A DNA stretch of 64,000 nt from Acidimicrobiia bacterium (GTDB lineage Bacteria > Actinomycetota > Acidimicrobiia > Acidimicrobiales > CAIXPF01): NCBI GenBank assembly GCA_947476745.1, contig CANJRG010000014.1, positions 45,545 to 109,544 on the forward strand, written 5' to 3'. The position numbers and the translations under genes are program-made. Positions 34,156-43,353 of this stretch are shown here, in pieces; position 1 is the first letter of the stretch; every line of letters begins with the position of its first letter. The notes beneath the pieces are model-generated. The model was not told the DNA's origin. It did not search any database and saw nothing but the letters and a program-made list of their open reading frames with translations.

Positions 34156-34803
34156 ATGTACGTGCCCTCGCACTTCGTCGTGGACGACCCGGTCCTGCAG
34201 CTCGACCTGTTGCGCAGCAGCGGCTTCGGGCGGCTGGTCACCGCGGTGGGTCGGATCGAGGCAACCCCCGTCCCGTTCGTGGTGGACGACAGGCTGACCA
34301 GCATGCGCTGCCATCTGGCCCGGGCCAACGGCCAGTGGCGCGACATCGACGGCGCCGAGGGCCTGCTGCTGGTGTCCGTCGCCGACACCTACGTCTCACC
34401 GCGGTGGTACCCGACCAAGGCCGTGGCCGGCGAGGTCGTACCCACCTGGAACTACGTCGAGGTCCACCTCAGGGGCACCATCCGCGTCCATCACGATCGG
34501 GCCTGGCTGAGCGGGCTGGTGAACGAGCTCACCGATGTCTTCGAGGCCGGCGTCGCAGGCGGTGAGGCCTGGCGGATGAGCGACGCGCCGGCTGCCTACC
34601 TCGACAAGATGCTGGCCGGCATCGTCGGCGTCGAGCTGCAGATCGCGGCCATCGACGCCAAGGCCAAGCTCTCGCAGAACCGGCCAGCGCCCGACCGTGA
34701 TGCCGTGCAGACCGCCCTCGTCGACGGTGCCGATCCCCGCGACCGGGCGGTCGGTCTGCTGATGGACCGCCTCGGCCGGCTCGAAGGCACGACCCCAGCC
34801 TGA
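34156..34803 (+). CDS. paiB: PaiB-like FMN-binding regulator
   Basis: A 215-residue protein starting MYVPSHFVVDDP, with the PaiB signatures SPRWYPTKAVAGEVVPTWNYVEVHLRG and the late helix KMLAGIVGVELQIAAIDAKAKLSQNR. The family has a split-barrel flavin fold; PaiB of Bacillus is a negative regulator of sporulation and degradative-enzyme genes. DNA or flavin binding is known for the family, not shown here. Divergent from the acyl-CoA dehydrogenase gene. Confidence 0.87.
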   Translation: MYVPSHFVVDDPVLQLDLLRSSGFGRLVTAVGRIEATPVPFVVDDRLTSMRCHLARANGQWRDIDGAEGLLLVSVADTYVSPRWYPTKAVAGEVVPTWNYVEVHLRGTIRVHHDRAWLSGLVNELTDVFEAGVAGGEAWRMSDAPAAYLDKMLAGIVGVELQIAAIDAKAKLSQNRPAPDRDAVQTALVDGADPRDRAVGLLMDRLGRLEGTTPA

Positions 34804-34880
34804 CCCACCGCGGCCTCACCGACTCCGGCCCGACCGACAGCGACCCGAAGGACCCCACGGGGGCCGACCGTCGGCGGCCG

Positions 34881-36092
34881 TCAGCGTCGGGTGGTCCAGG
34901 CGATGCGCAACTGGGCGACGAGGCGGGCCTCGTCGGCGGGATCGCCGCCGCCGTCACGGTCGTGCAACGCGGCCAACCGCGCCAAGGACCGGTGCACGGC
35001 GTCGAAGGCCCGGCGCCGCGACCGCGGCAGAGCCCGACGGGTCGCCAGCAGCCGCCGCCAATCGCAGAACGGAGCCACGTCGGCTGGGTTCATGCCGTAC
35101 CGCTCGGCGAGACCGGGCACTGCAGCCACGAACCGGCGGCGATCGGCCCGACGCACCCCGACCAGGGTCAGCGCAGCCGCTACCAACAGTGCGACGAAGG
35201 CCAGGACCGCGTAGGGCAGCAGGCCGCCACCGTTCTCGTCGGTCCACAACAGGGTGCCGTTCCAGAAGGCGTGGGCGGCCACCGCCAGGATCCAGCCCCA
35301 CAGCACCGTGGGGAACACCCGGCGGTTGGCATGCACCGCCAGCCCCACCGCCAGGCCGGTCCATGCCGTGAACAGCGGGTGGGCGAACGGTGTCAGCACC
35401 CCCCGCAGTACGAAGGCCTGGACCAGCGAGGTTCCCTCGGCGGCGGAGAAGTACTCGAGGTTCTCCACCAGGGCGAATCCTGCCGCCACCCAACCGGCGT
35501 ACACGACACCGTCCATGATGCCGTCGATCTCCTTGCGTCGGACCGCCCACAGCACGCCGAGGCCCTTCATGGTCTCCTCGATCAACGGTGCCGACACGAC
35601 CAGGGCCAGTCGCTCGGAGCCCAGCGCCAACACGGTGGAGTTGACGATCCCGGCCACGAGCGTGGCCACCACGCCACCCCACAGCAATGCATGGATACGC
35701 GAGGCCCGCGGCTCGGGCTCCACCCGGTCGAGCCAGGCCAGCACCGGCAGCACCAGACCCAACGGTAGGAGCACCAGGCCCAACACCACCGGTGCCATGA
35801 TCACGCTCAGCACCACCAGCGGCACCGTGATCAAGCCGCCCACCAGCACCGGGAAGCTCAGCCAGGCCCCGAGCCGCGGCCGCCGGTGCGGGGCGCCGCC
35901 CACGACGGTCGCCGACGGTGCGAGGTGGGCGGTCCATGCCGCCCCGTCCCACCAGCGCCAAGCGGCGATCCGCCACGGGTCGGGAAACCAGCCGGCCCGG
36001 CGGCTGACGTCGACCGGAACCACCGGACGACGTACCGGCTGCGGGCCGGCGGGAACGGCAGGGGCAGCGGGATCGGCTGGGTCGAACCTCAT
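34881..36092 (-). CDS. prsW: PrsW-family intramembrane metalloprotease with DUF2510 head
   Basis: A 403-residue membrane protein. Residues about 32-55 carry a DUF2510-type motif (AGWFPDPWRIAAWRWWDGAAWT), common in actinobacterial membrane proteins. About eight helices follow with the PrsW catalytic signatures APLIEETMKGLG (EExxK-like), ALVENLEYF, TPFAHPLFTAWTG and VAAHAFWNG. PrsW cleaves the anti-sigma factor RsiW in Bacillus. The C-terminal 90 residues are soluble and charged. It lies 16 bases after the carboxylase gene. Confidence 0.88.
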   Translation of the reverse strand: MRFDPADPAAPAVPAGPQPVRRPVVPVDVSRRAGWFPDPWRIAAWRWWDGAAWTAHLAPSATVVGGAPHRRPRLGAWLSFPVLVGGLITVPLVVLSVIMAPVVLGLVLLPLGLVLPVLAWLDRVEPEPRASRIHALLWGGVVATLVAGIVNSTVLALGSERLALVVSAPLIEETMKGLGVLWAVRRKEIDGIMDGVVYAGWVAAGFALVENLEYFSAAEGTSLVQAFVLRGVLTPFAHPLFTAWTGLAVGLAVHANRRVFPTVLWGWILAVAAHAFWNGTLLWTDENGGGLLPYAVLAFVALLVAAALTLVGVRRADRRRFVAAVPGLAERYGMNPADVAPFCDWRRLLATRRALPRSRRRAFDAVHRSLARLAALHDRDGGGDPADEARLVAQLRIAWTTRR

Positions 36093-36108
36093 GCGGTGGC
36101 GTTCCCGG

Positions 36109-37674
36109 TCAGGGCCGGAACGTGCGTCCCGAGGGGCCGACCGGACCAGAGGCCATGGCGCGGTACGCCGTGCGGACCCAGCGGCACAGCTGCGGGCGGG
36201 TCTCGGCCGGATCGATGATGTCCTCGATGCCGAACACCTCGGCGGTACGGAACGGCGAGGTCATCTGTTCGTACTCCCGTTGGAGCTCGGCGCGCTTGGC
36301 GGCGGGGTCCTCCGCCTCCTCGATCACCCGGCGGTAGGCCGCGTCGACCCCGCCACGCAGTGGCAGGGAGCCCCACTCCCCCGACGGCCAGGCCACCCGG
36401 AAGGTATGGCGGGTGGGGTTGCGGTGCGACGCCCCGGCCGCCCCGTAGGCCCGTCGCACGATGACCGAGGCCCACGGCACGTCGGCCTCGTAGATGGCCG
36501 ACAGCGCCCGGCACCCGGCCCGCAACGTGCCGGCCCGCTCCGCCTCCAGGCCGATCAACAGCCCGGGATGGTCCATGAACGCCACCACCGGGATGTGGAA
36601 GGTGTCGGCGAGGTCGATCAGGCGTACCACCTTGTCCGCTGCGGCGGCAGACAGTCCGCCGCCGTCGAAACGGCCGTCGGTGCCCAGGAAGATCACCGGG
36701 TAGCCGTCGAGACGGGCCAGGGCCCCGACCGCGGCCCGGGCGTGCGCTGCGGCGATCTCCGTGACCGACCCGGCGTCGGCGACGGACCCGAACAACCGGC
36801 GGGTGTCCACCGGCCGGCGCGAACGGGGAACCAGCGTCCGTAACGACGGATCCTCGCGGGCCGGGTCGTCGGCCGGGGTGGCCCGTGGCGGCAATTCCCA
36901 GACGTTGGACGGCAGGTAGCCGAGGACCCGGCGCAACAGCTCGAGCGCCTCTTCCTCGGTGTCGACCGCAGCATCCACCGAGCCCGACCGGGTCGCTTCC
37001 TGCCAACCGCCGAGGGACTCCTTGTCGATGTCGACCCCGCTCGCCGCCTTGACCAGCGGCGGGCCCGCCACGAACACCTGCGCCTGGCCCTTCACCATCA
37101 CCGAGAAGTGCGCCGCGGTCACCTCGATGGCGGGCAGCCCCGCCAGGGAGCCCATGGCCGCCGACACCACCGGCACCCGGGACAGGTTGGCCACCGACCA
37201 TTCCCAGCCCGGCACCGTCGGCACGTAGGTCGCGCCCATGGTCTTGACCCCGCGCACGCTGGCCCCGACGCCCTCCACCAGACGGATCAGCGGCACCTTG
37301 AGATCGTGGGCCATGCGCTCGGCGTGCGGGCGCTTGTCCATCAGCCCGCCTTCGATGGCCCCGCCGCGCACGGTGTAGTCGTACCCGGTGACCACCGCCG
37401 GCCGGCCGTCGAGCTCGATCTCCCCGCACAGGAAGTTGGCGGGCTTCACCTCCTGCAGCGCACCGTTCTCGTCACGGATGGCCCGCCCGGCGAGCCGTCC
37501 GACCTCGGCGAAGGTGCCGACATCGGCCAGCCGGTCGATGCGGTCCCGGATCGTCAGCCGCCCCTTGGCCCGGTGGTTGGCCACCGCCTCCGGCCCGCCC
37601 AGCCCGGCGGCGAAGCCGACACGGGCACGCAGCTCCTCGAGCTCGGAGGACCAATCGTCGGCGGCGCTGCTCAT
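36109..37674 (-). CDS. acyl-CoA carboxylase beta subunit (carboxyltransferase)
   Basis: A 521-residue carboxyltransferase with N-terminal and C-terminal crotonase-like halves: ANHRAKGRLTIRDRIDRLAD, AIEGGLMDKRPHAERMAHDLKVPLIRLVEG, and VVAFMDHPGLLIGLEAERAGTLRAGCRALSAIYEA with VRRAYGAAGASHRNPT. It resembles propionyl/acetyl/methylcrotonyl-type beta subunits, but no biotin carrier or biotin carboxylase is adjacent. MSSAADD start at 37674. Substrate cannot be told. Confidence 0.87.
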   Translation of the reverse strand: MSSAADDWSSELEELRARVGFAAGLGGPEAVANHRAKGRLTIRDRIDRLADVGTFAEVGRLAGRAIRDENGALQEVKPANFLCGEIELDGRPAVVTGYDYTVRGGAIEGGLMDKRPHAERMAHDLKVPLIRLVEGVGASVRGVKTMGATYVPTVPGWEWSVANLSRVPVVSAAMGSLAGLPAIEVTAAHFSVMVKGQAQVFVAGPPLVKAASGVDIDKESLGGWQEATRSGSVDAAVDTEEEALELLRRVLGYLPSNVWELPPRATPADDPAREDPSLRTLVPRSRRPVDTRRLFGSVADAGSVTEIAAAHARAAVGALARLDGYPVIFLGTDGRFDGGGLSAAAADKVVRLIDLADTFHIPVVAFMDHPGLLIGLEAERAGTLRAGCRALSAIYEADVPWASVIVRRAYGAAGASHRNPTRHTFRVAWPSGEWGSLPLRGGVDAAYRRVIEEAEDPAAKRAELQREYEQMTSPFRTAEVFGIEDIIDPAETRPQLCRWVRTAYRAMASGPVGPSGRTFRP

Positions 37675-37740
37675 CGTCCGCAGCTTTCCCGCTGGGCCGA
37701 CCACGGTCAAACGCCTTGGCGGGCACAGCCGGGCGGACGC

Positions 37741-38616
37741 TCAGCTGGTTCGGGCCCGTCCGTCGGTGCGGGCCCGCTGCTGGTCCTCCCGGCGGCTGTC
37801 CCCGGCGGCGGCGAGGGCGGCCTCGGTGGACTCGTCGACCCGCATGTAGTGGGTACGCCATGCGTCGTCACCCCAGCGGGCATCGGCCTGCACGGTGGTA
37901 CGGGGCGACCACGCCCCTTCGAGCAGGTCGAGCGCCTGGGCGCAGATCGCCGCCTGTTGGGCCCGGTCACCTGGGCGGCCCGTCGGGTACCCGAGCGGGA
38001 AGTCGACGAAGAGGAAGCGGGGCACCCCGACTTCCTCGATGATGTCGCGGGCCGAACCGACCAGCACCGTGGGGATGGCGGCCGCCTCGAGATGGCGTAC
38101 CACCAGCGCCGCGCTCTGGTGACAAACCGGGCAGTGCGGCACGACCACCACGGCGTCGACGGCGTCCTCCTGCAGGAGCCGCAGGACCGTCGGGGCGTCC
38201 TGCTCGGTGGTCCGGCGCTGCGAGTAGTCGAACGGCACCCCGTAGAAGCGCGGCGACAGGCTGCCGATGCGTCCGGCGGCAACGAATTCCTGCATCCGGG
38301 CCAGCGGCAGGAACGACTCACGTTCGTTCGCCGCCGCGGCCTGCAGGTCACGGTTGTCGTCCGCGGTGAACCGGCCGGAGGGCAACGGCTCCACCGCCTG
38401 GGCGTAGGGCTTCTCGGGGCCCGACAGCGGCAACGGGAACGCCGTGGTCACCACCCCCACCCGCAGGCTCGACAACGGCCCCGGCAGCCGCGTCAGCACC
38501 AGCTCCCCGGCGGGCGACGCCCAGCGGTAGGCGTTCGTGTAGCCCTGGGCGGCGTAGTACTCCCGGGACTTGTCGATGTAGGACACGAAGCTGCGATAGG
38601 CCGGGTCGGTGCTCAT
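37741..38616 (-). CDS. GrdB/PrdB-type reductase-family protein with Cys in place of Sec
   Basis: A 291-residue protein of the glycine/sarcosine/betaine/proline reductase selenoprotein B family. The Sec position is replaced by Cys in VVPHCPVCHQ (CxxC), followed 20-21 residues later by Pro-Thr (AAAIPTVLVGS). In GrdB/PrdB the Sec of this loop contacts substrate amine adducts. The same spacing (U/C at 0, Cys at +3, Glu at +15, Pro-Thr at +20/+21) is found in both UGSC proteins here. It is 66 bases upstream of the carboxylase gene on the same strand. Function unproven. Confidence 0.82.
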   Translation of the reverse strand: MSTDPAYRSFVSYIDKSREYYAAQGYTNAYRWASPAGELVLTRLPGPLSSLRVGVVTTAFPLPLSGPEKPYAQAVEPLPSGRFTADDNRDLQAAAANERESFLPLARMQEFVAAGRIGSLSPRFYGVPFDYSQRRTTEQDAPTVLRLLQEDAVDAVVVVPHCPVCHQSAALVVRHLEAAAIPTVLVGSARDIIEEVGVPRFLFVDFPLGYPTGRPGDRAQQAAICAQALDLLEGAWSPRTTVQADARWGDDAWRTHYMRVDESTEAALAAAGDSRREDQQRARTDGRARTS

Positions 38617-38706
38617 CGCCGGCAAGTTAGTGGGGCGAGGACCGCGCCGGTGGGTCCGCGGTCGGCCGGCGACCGCCGCTGACGTGCCGCCGCTAACGTG
38701 GCGCCG

Positions 38707-39675
38707 ATGCCCGCCGAATCCCCGGACCAGCCGACGGCGCCACCATCACGGCCCATCCGCTTCGGCCTCAGCACACCGGGCCGCACCGATCTCGGCCCGC
38801 TGCTCGCCCGGGCCCGCTGGGCCGAGCTGGCCGGCTTCTCCACGTTCTCGCTGTCGGACCACCTCGACGCCGCCTCGCCGTTCGTGACCCTCGGGGCGGT
38901 CGCCGGGGCCACCAGTCGGATCCGCCTGGGCACCCTCGTAGTCAACAACGACCTCCGCCACCCGGCGCTGCTGGCCCAGGACGCGGCCACGCTCGACCGG
39001 CTGAGCGACGGCCGCCTCGAACTGGGCCTCGGCGCCGGCTGGGCGCGGGCGGAGTACCTGCGGGCCGGTATCGCCTACGACGCGCCGAGGCTCCGGGTCG
39101 AGCGGCTCCGCGACACGGTGGTCGCCCTGCGGACGCTCTTCGGCGGCGAACCGGTCACCACCGACGGGCCGCACCTCGCCCTACGCGACCATTTCGTCGT
39201 TCCCCGGCCGACGCAGGGCGCGTCCCTACCGCTGCTCATCGGCGGCAACGGCGACCAGTTGCTGGCCCTCGCCGCCGAGCACGCCGACATCGTGGGCTTC
39301 ACCGGTTTCGGCCCCGACCGGGACGGTCACAACGTACGCACCCACGCCAACCGGGCGGGTCTCGCCAACCGGGTGGCCCTGGTGGAGCGTCACAGCGCCG
39401 GTCGGACCCGGCCACCGGAACGGCACCTGTTGCTGCAGCTGCTGGTCATCACCGATGACCGTGAGCTGCTCGCAACGACGCTGGCCCGGCGCCACGGCCA
39501 GCCGCTGCTCGACGTGCTCACCTCGCCGTTCCTGGCCTTCGGCACCGTCGAGGAGATCTGTTCGCAGATCACCCGGCTGCGCGACGACTACGGCATCACC
39601 TACGTGACCGTGTTCGACCCCCATGCCGAGGACGCCGCCACGGTACGAACCGCCCTCGGTCCCGACGCCGCCTGA
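38707..39675 (+). CDS. LLM-class F420-dependent oxidoreductase (MSMEG_2516-like)
   Basis: A 322-residue luciferase-like protein. IRFGLSTPGRT, GFSTFSLSDHL, RLGTLVVNNDLRHPALLAQDAATLDRLSDGRLELGLGAGW and the C-terminal ITYVTVFDP match the F420-binding subfamily typified by MSMEG_2516. The role is unknown for nearly all members. ATG 38707 is chosen; a GTG at 38698 is equally possible. Divergent from the GrdB-like gene. Confidence 0.85.
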   Translation: MPAESPDQPTAPPSRPIRFGLSTPGRTDLGPLLARARWAELAGFSTFSLSDHLDAASPFVTLGAVAGATSRIRLGTLVVNNDLRHPALLAQDAATLDRLSDGRLELGLGAGWARAEYLRAGIAYDAPRLRVERLRDTVVALRTLFGGEPVTTDGPHLALRDHFVVPRPTQGASLPLLIGGNGDQLLALAAEHADIVGFTGFGPDRDGHNVRTHANRAGLANRVALVERHSAGRTRPPERHLLLQLLVITDDRELLATTLARRHGQPLLDVLTSPFLAFGTVEEICSQITRLRDDYGITYVTVFDPHAEDAATVRTALGPDAA

Positions 39676-39723
39676 CCACCCGGCCACCCGGCCACCCGGT
39701 CGGGGACCCGGTCGGGGACCCGG
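39676..39723. repeat. 8- and 12-base tandem repeats after the LLM gene
   Basis: Three CCACCCGG units are followed by two 12-base units (TCGGGGACCCGG), directly after the stop at 39675 and before the CaiB start. Confidence 0.7.
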
Positions 39724-39782
39724 TGGCGTACTGTGCGGGACGCGGCGTCGCGGGGGCGACGACGACAACAGGGGGTCCGCAG

Positions 39783-40967
39783 ATGGCTTCGGTTCTTCAG
39801 GGTGTGCGGGTGATCGACTTCGGTCGCTACATCGCCGGGCCGTGGTGCGCAGCCCTGCTGGGCGACCTCGGCGCCGACGTCATCCGGATCGAACGGGTCG
39901 ACGGCGGCGAGGACCGCTGGGTCGCCCCGGTCACCGACGACGGGGTCGGGGCCATGTTCCTACAGGTGAACCGCAACAAGCGTTGCCTCACCCTCAACCC
40001 GGTAAAGCCCGAGGGACGCAAGGTCGTCGAACGCCTGGTCAAGGGCGCCGATGTGGTCGTGGCCAACCTGCCACCGGAGACACTGGTCCAGATGGGCCTC
40101 GACTACGAGACCTTGCGCGGCTACAAGTCCGACATCATCCTGACCACCGTCAACGCCTTCGGGTCCGGTGGCGCATGGTCGAACAAGGTCGGCTTCGACG
40201 GCCTGGCCCAGGCGGCGTCGGGCAACATGTACCTCTCGGGCCCCGAGGGCCACCCCACCAGGGCGAGTGCGCCCTATGTCGATTTCTCGACGGCGACGCT
40301 GTCGGCGCTGGCCACGATGGCGGCTTTGATGCACCGCAACCAGACCGGCGAGGGCCAGTTCCTCGAGGGAGCCCTGCTGCGTAGTGCTCTCACCTGGATG
40401 GGCCCGACCATCATCGAGCAGGACCTGCTGGCGGTGAACCGGGTCTCCACCCACAACCGCGGCCAGACCGCCGGCCCCGGCGACACCGTGCGGACCAAGG
40501 ACGGCTGGGTGATGTGCCTCGTCATCGGCCAGTACCAATTCGAGCGCTGGTGCCAGATGGTCGGCAAGCCCGAACTGCTGCACGACGACCGCTTCAAGGA
40601 CGACCTCGCCCGGGGCGACAACGGCGAGATCCTCTCGGCATGCACCTCGGTATGGGCAGCCGAACGGACAACCCAGCAGTGCCTCGACGAGATGGAGGCC
40701 CGCAAGGTGCCGGGCGGTCCGGTGCTGTCACCGCAGCAGGCCCTCGACGAGCCGCACATTCGCCAGATCGGCGTATTCAGCCCCATGGAGTACCCCACCG
40801 CGGCCCAGCCGGTGCCGATCGCCAACTTCCCGGTGACCATGTCGGCCTCTCCGGGCACGATCCGCCGGCGGGCGCCGCAACTCGGCGAGCACACCGACGA
40901 GGTCCTCGCCGAACTCGGCTACAGCAGCGCCGAGGTAGCTGCCCTGCGCGACGCCCGTATCGTCTGA
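39783..40967 (+). CDS. CaiB/BaiF family CoA-transferase
   Basis: A 394-residue class III CoA-transferase: VRVIDFGRYIAGPWCAALLGDLGADVIRIE, LQVNRNKRCLTLNP, the nucleophile block VGFDGLAQAASGN and GEGQFLEGALL. AGGGGGT lies just before the ATG at 39783. Related to the genes at 7591 and 48938 but clearly distinct. Acid partner unknown. Confidence 0.9.
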   Translation: MASVLQGVRVIDFGRYIAGPWCAALLGDLGADVIRIERVDGGEDRWVAPVTDDGVGAMFLQVNRNKRCLTLNPVKPEGRKVVERLVKGADVVVANLPPETLVQMGLDYETLRGYKSDIILTTVNAFGSGGAWSNKVGFDGLAQAASGNMYLSGPEGHPTRASAPYVDFSTATLSALATMAALMHRNQTGEGQFLEGALLRSALTWMGPTIIEQDLLAVNRVSTHNRGQTAGPGDTVRTKDGWVMCLVIGQYQFERWCQMVGKPELLHDDRFKDDLARGDNGEILSACTSVWAAERTTQQCLDEMEARKVPGGPVLSPQQALDEPHIRQIGVFSPMEYPTAAQPVPIANFPVTMSASPGTIRRRAPQLGEHTDEVLAELGYSSAEVAALRDARIV

Positions 40968-41043
40968 TCGCTTCGCGGCTGCTCGGCACGGTACCGGCGA
41001 CCCATTACGGGCGGGGTCCGACCGGCCTGAGCCCGGCCGGGCA

Positions 41044-41106
41044 CGGGGACATCCCCGAGTCCGGCGTAGGCGGGTACGATCCTCGGATCAGCACGATCCC
41101 GGGATC
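41044..41106. terminator. cluster of three palindromes between convergent genes
   Basis: CGGGGA-CA-TCCCCG (41044-41057), GATCCTCGGATC (41078-41089) and GATCCCGGGATC (41095-41106). The last two belong to a 17-base near-tandem unit ending AGCAC/AGCGC. Lying between a plus-strand stop (40967) and a minus-strand stop (41116), they may end transcription in both directions. No T tracts. Confidence 0.45.
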
Positions 41107-41115
41107 AGCGCGAGT

Positions 41116-41412
41116 TCAGTAGACGAGCATGCCGCGCGACATGGCGGCGAGGGCCTTGTCGTTGATTTCGGCGATGTGCTCGAGCTCCCCGCCGTCGAGC
41201 CAGACGCCGCGGCACTGCGGGCACCGGTCGAGCACCAGCATGTGAGCGACGTCCTTGGTCATTGTGGTGCCGTCCACCGGGCACAGCCGCTGCACCTCGT
41301 CCTGGGCCTGGACCCGCAGCTCCACCGTGGCGCGGCAGGAGTCACACGTGGTGTCACCCTTACGCCCTGTCCGATTTCCGCACCGGCTGCACTTCGAACC
41401 GAAAAATGCCAT
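41116..41412 (-). CDS. small zinc-ribbon protein (TFIIB-type zinc finger family)
   Basis: A 98-residue protein. A first CxxC pair (Cys8-Cys11) and Cys23-x2-Cys26 form a zinc knuckle; the C-terminal part has CPVDGTTM and LDRCPQCRGVWLDGGELEHI, the signature of the zf-TFIIB family of prokaryotic proteins. It could bind nucleic acid or serve as an adaptor. GGTGGAG precedes the ATG at 41412. Confidence 0.85.
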   Translation of the reverse strand: MAFFGSKCSRCGNRTGRKGDTTCDSCRATVELRVQAQDEVQRLCPVDGTTMTKDVAHMLVLDRCPQCRGVWLDGGELEHIAEINDKALAAMSRGMLVY

Positions 41413-41631
41413 GGCTCCACCTCGCATCGTCTGGGTGGGCACCCTAGGCCACCCCCGTGCGGCAGACAAGCAGGTCAGTGGCGCCGCCCGCAGCCAGTCA
41501 TGCCCACGACGGCACCACGACAACCGGCAGAGTTACCATCGACGAAGGACCATCGGCGACGCTGACGACCTCGATGCCCGCCGGAGCCGAGGTCCGAACC
41601 GATCGGTATGGCGAGCGCACCGAGGAGAACC

Positions 41632-43353
41632 ATGAACCCCCAGGACAGCAGCAAGTACTGGAAGCAGTCCCGGGTGGAGTTACGAGCTGCGGGCTTCGAA
41701 CCGGACCGGGCCGCGCTGACCAACGCCGTGGTGACCATCGCCAGTGCCCACACCAACGCCCACCGCTGCAACAACCGGGTCGCCACGATCAGCGAGCTGC
41801 TGATCGAGCTCGTCGCCGAACGCGGCGGCCAGGGCCTGACGGTCGGCGCCCCGGCGGTGTCCGACGCCCTCACCCAGGGCACCCCAACGGCCGGCTACAG
41901 CCTGGTGTCGCGCGACGTCGTGGCGGACTGCTTCGAGATCGGCCACTACGCCCACCATGGTGACGCCATGATCGTCATCTCCGGCTGCGACAAGACCGGG
42001 GCGGCCGCCCTCATGCCGCTGGCCCGTACCAACGCGTTCGGGCTGGTGCTCTACCCCGGGACCAGCTCGCCGGGTCGGGTCTCCTTCGGGCCGTGGGCGG
42101 CCAAGGGCCCCAACCTCACCATCCTCGACTACGCCGAGGGCCGGGCCGCGCACGAGGCCGGCCGTATCAGCACCGAGGAACTGCGCGAGCTCGAACGCAG
42201 CGTGATGCCCGGCAGCGGCACCTGTGGGGCCATGTTCACCGCGAACACCATGAGCACCATCGCCGAGGCGATGGGCATGATGCTGCCGCGTGGTGCCTCA
42301 CATCCGGCAGACCACGGTGCCGGTAGCGACATCCACGAGGACGTACGGGCGCAGGCCGCAGCCTCCGTCGACGCCCTGTACCGGCTGATCGCCGCCGGCA
42401 TCCGCCCGCTCGACATCATGACCGAGCGCGCGTTCGACAACGCCATCACCACGGTCTACGCCATGGGCGGCTCGACCAACCTCTACCTGCACCTGCTGGC
42501 CATCGCCCGCGAGGCCGGGATCCCGTTGACCATCGAACGGATCGCGCAGGTCGGCGAACGGGTCCCACTCATCACCAACCTCCAGCCGCAGGGCCCCTAC
42601 GCCATGACCACCCTGCACGCGCTCGGCGGCGTACCACTGGTGATGCGAGAGTTACTGCGGGCCGGGCTGCTGTACGGCGACGTCATGACGGTGACCGGCA
42701 GGACGCTGGCCGAGAACCTCGCCGACGTGCCGACCCTCGACCAGCTCCCCGACCAGGATCTGGTGTTCTCCGTCGAGCGACCCATCGCTCCGGCGAACAA
42801 CCACATCAGCGTGATGCGCGGCAACCTCGCCCCCGAGAGCTGCCTACTGAAGCTTTCCGGCAAGACCCTCGAACGGGGTCGTTTCGAGGGAACGGCCAAG
42901 GTCTTCGAATCCGAGGCCGAGGCCATGGCCGCCATACGGGCCAGTACGATCATGGCGGGCGACGTGGTGGTGGTGCGCAACGTCGGCCCCGTCGGCGGTC
43001 CGGGCATGCCGGAGATGGTGATGCTGACCATCCAACTCCAGGGCCGGGGGCTCGGGGCGGACGTGGCCCTGATCACCGACGGGCGGTTCTCCGGGGTGTC
43101 CCACGGCATTCTCATCGGGCACATCTCCCCCGAAGCGGCCCGGGGCGGGCCCATCGCCGCGGTGCGCGACGGCGACGTGATCGTGATCGACCCGGCTGCC
43201 CGCACCCTCGAGCTGGCCGTCGCCGACGACGAGATCGCCCGGCGGATGCAGGCGTGGCAGCCGCCCGACCTCTCCGAGCGGGTCCGGCCGGGCTCGGTGC
43301 GCGACAAGTACGTCAGGCTGGTGTCCTCCGCCCACTACGGCTGTGTGCTGTGA
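41632..43353 (+). CDS. IlvD/Edd-family dehydratase
   Basis: A 573-residue dehydratase of the dihydroxy-acid/6-phosphogluconate dehydratase family. The three Fe-S ligand cysteines are visible: Cys46 (AHRCNN), Cys119 (SGCDKTG) and Cys198 (GSGTCGAMFTANTM). The C-terminal FSG(V)SHG and GHISPEAARGGPIA motifs are intact. Candidates are branched-chain amino-acid synthesis (2,3-dihydroxy acids) or sugar-acid dehydration; the pairing with a nucleoside hydrolase favours a catabolic sugar-acid role. GAGGAGAACC precedes the ATG at 41632. Confidence 0.88.
   Translation: MNPQDSSKYWKQSRVELRAAGFEPDRAALTNAVVTIASAHTNAHRCNNRVATISELLIELVAERGGQGLTVGAPAVSDALTQGTPTAGYSLVSRDVVADCFEIGHYAHHGDAMIVISGCDKTGAAALMPLARTNAFGLVLYPGTSSPGRVSFGPWAAKGPNLTILDYAEGRAAHEAGRISTEELRELERSVMPGSGTCGAMFTANTMSTIAEAMGMMLPRGASHPADHGAGSDIHEDVRAQAAASVDALYRLIAAGIRPLDIMTERAFDNAITTVYAMGGSTNLYLHLLAIAREAGIPLTIERIAQVGERVPLITNLQPQGPYAMTTLHALGGVPLVMRELLRAGLLYGDVMTVTGRTLAENLADVPTLDQLPDQDLVFSVERPIAPANNHISVMRGNLAPESCLLKLSGKTLERGRFEGTAKVFESEAEAMAAIRASTIMAGDVVVVRNVGPVGGPGMPEMVMLTIQLQGRGLGADVALITDGRFSGVSHGILIGHISPEAARGGPIAAVRDGDVIVIDPAARTLELAVADDEIARRMQAWQPPDLSERVRPGSVRDKYVRLVSSAHYGCVL

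Noticed and set aside
34863..34875. Short GCCGA/TCGGC palindrome between paiB-like and prsW genes
   Set aside because: Only a five-base stem with a three-base loop; too weak to call a terminator.
36089..37429. A 446-codon minus-strand frame overlapping the carboxylase
   Set aside because: Out of frame with the clear carboxyltransferase beta subunit and Arg/Gly/Ala-rich; a shadow.
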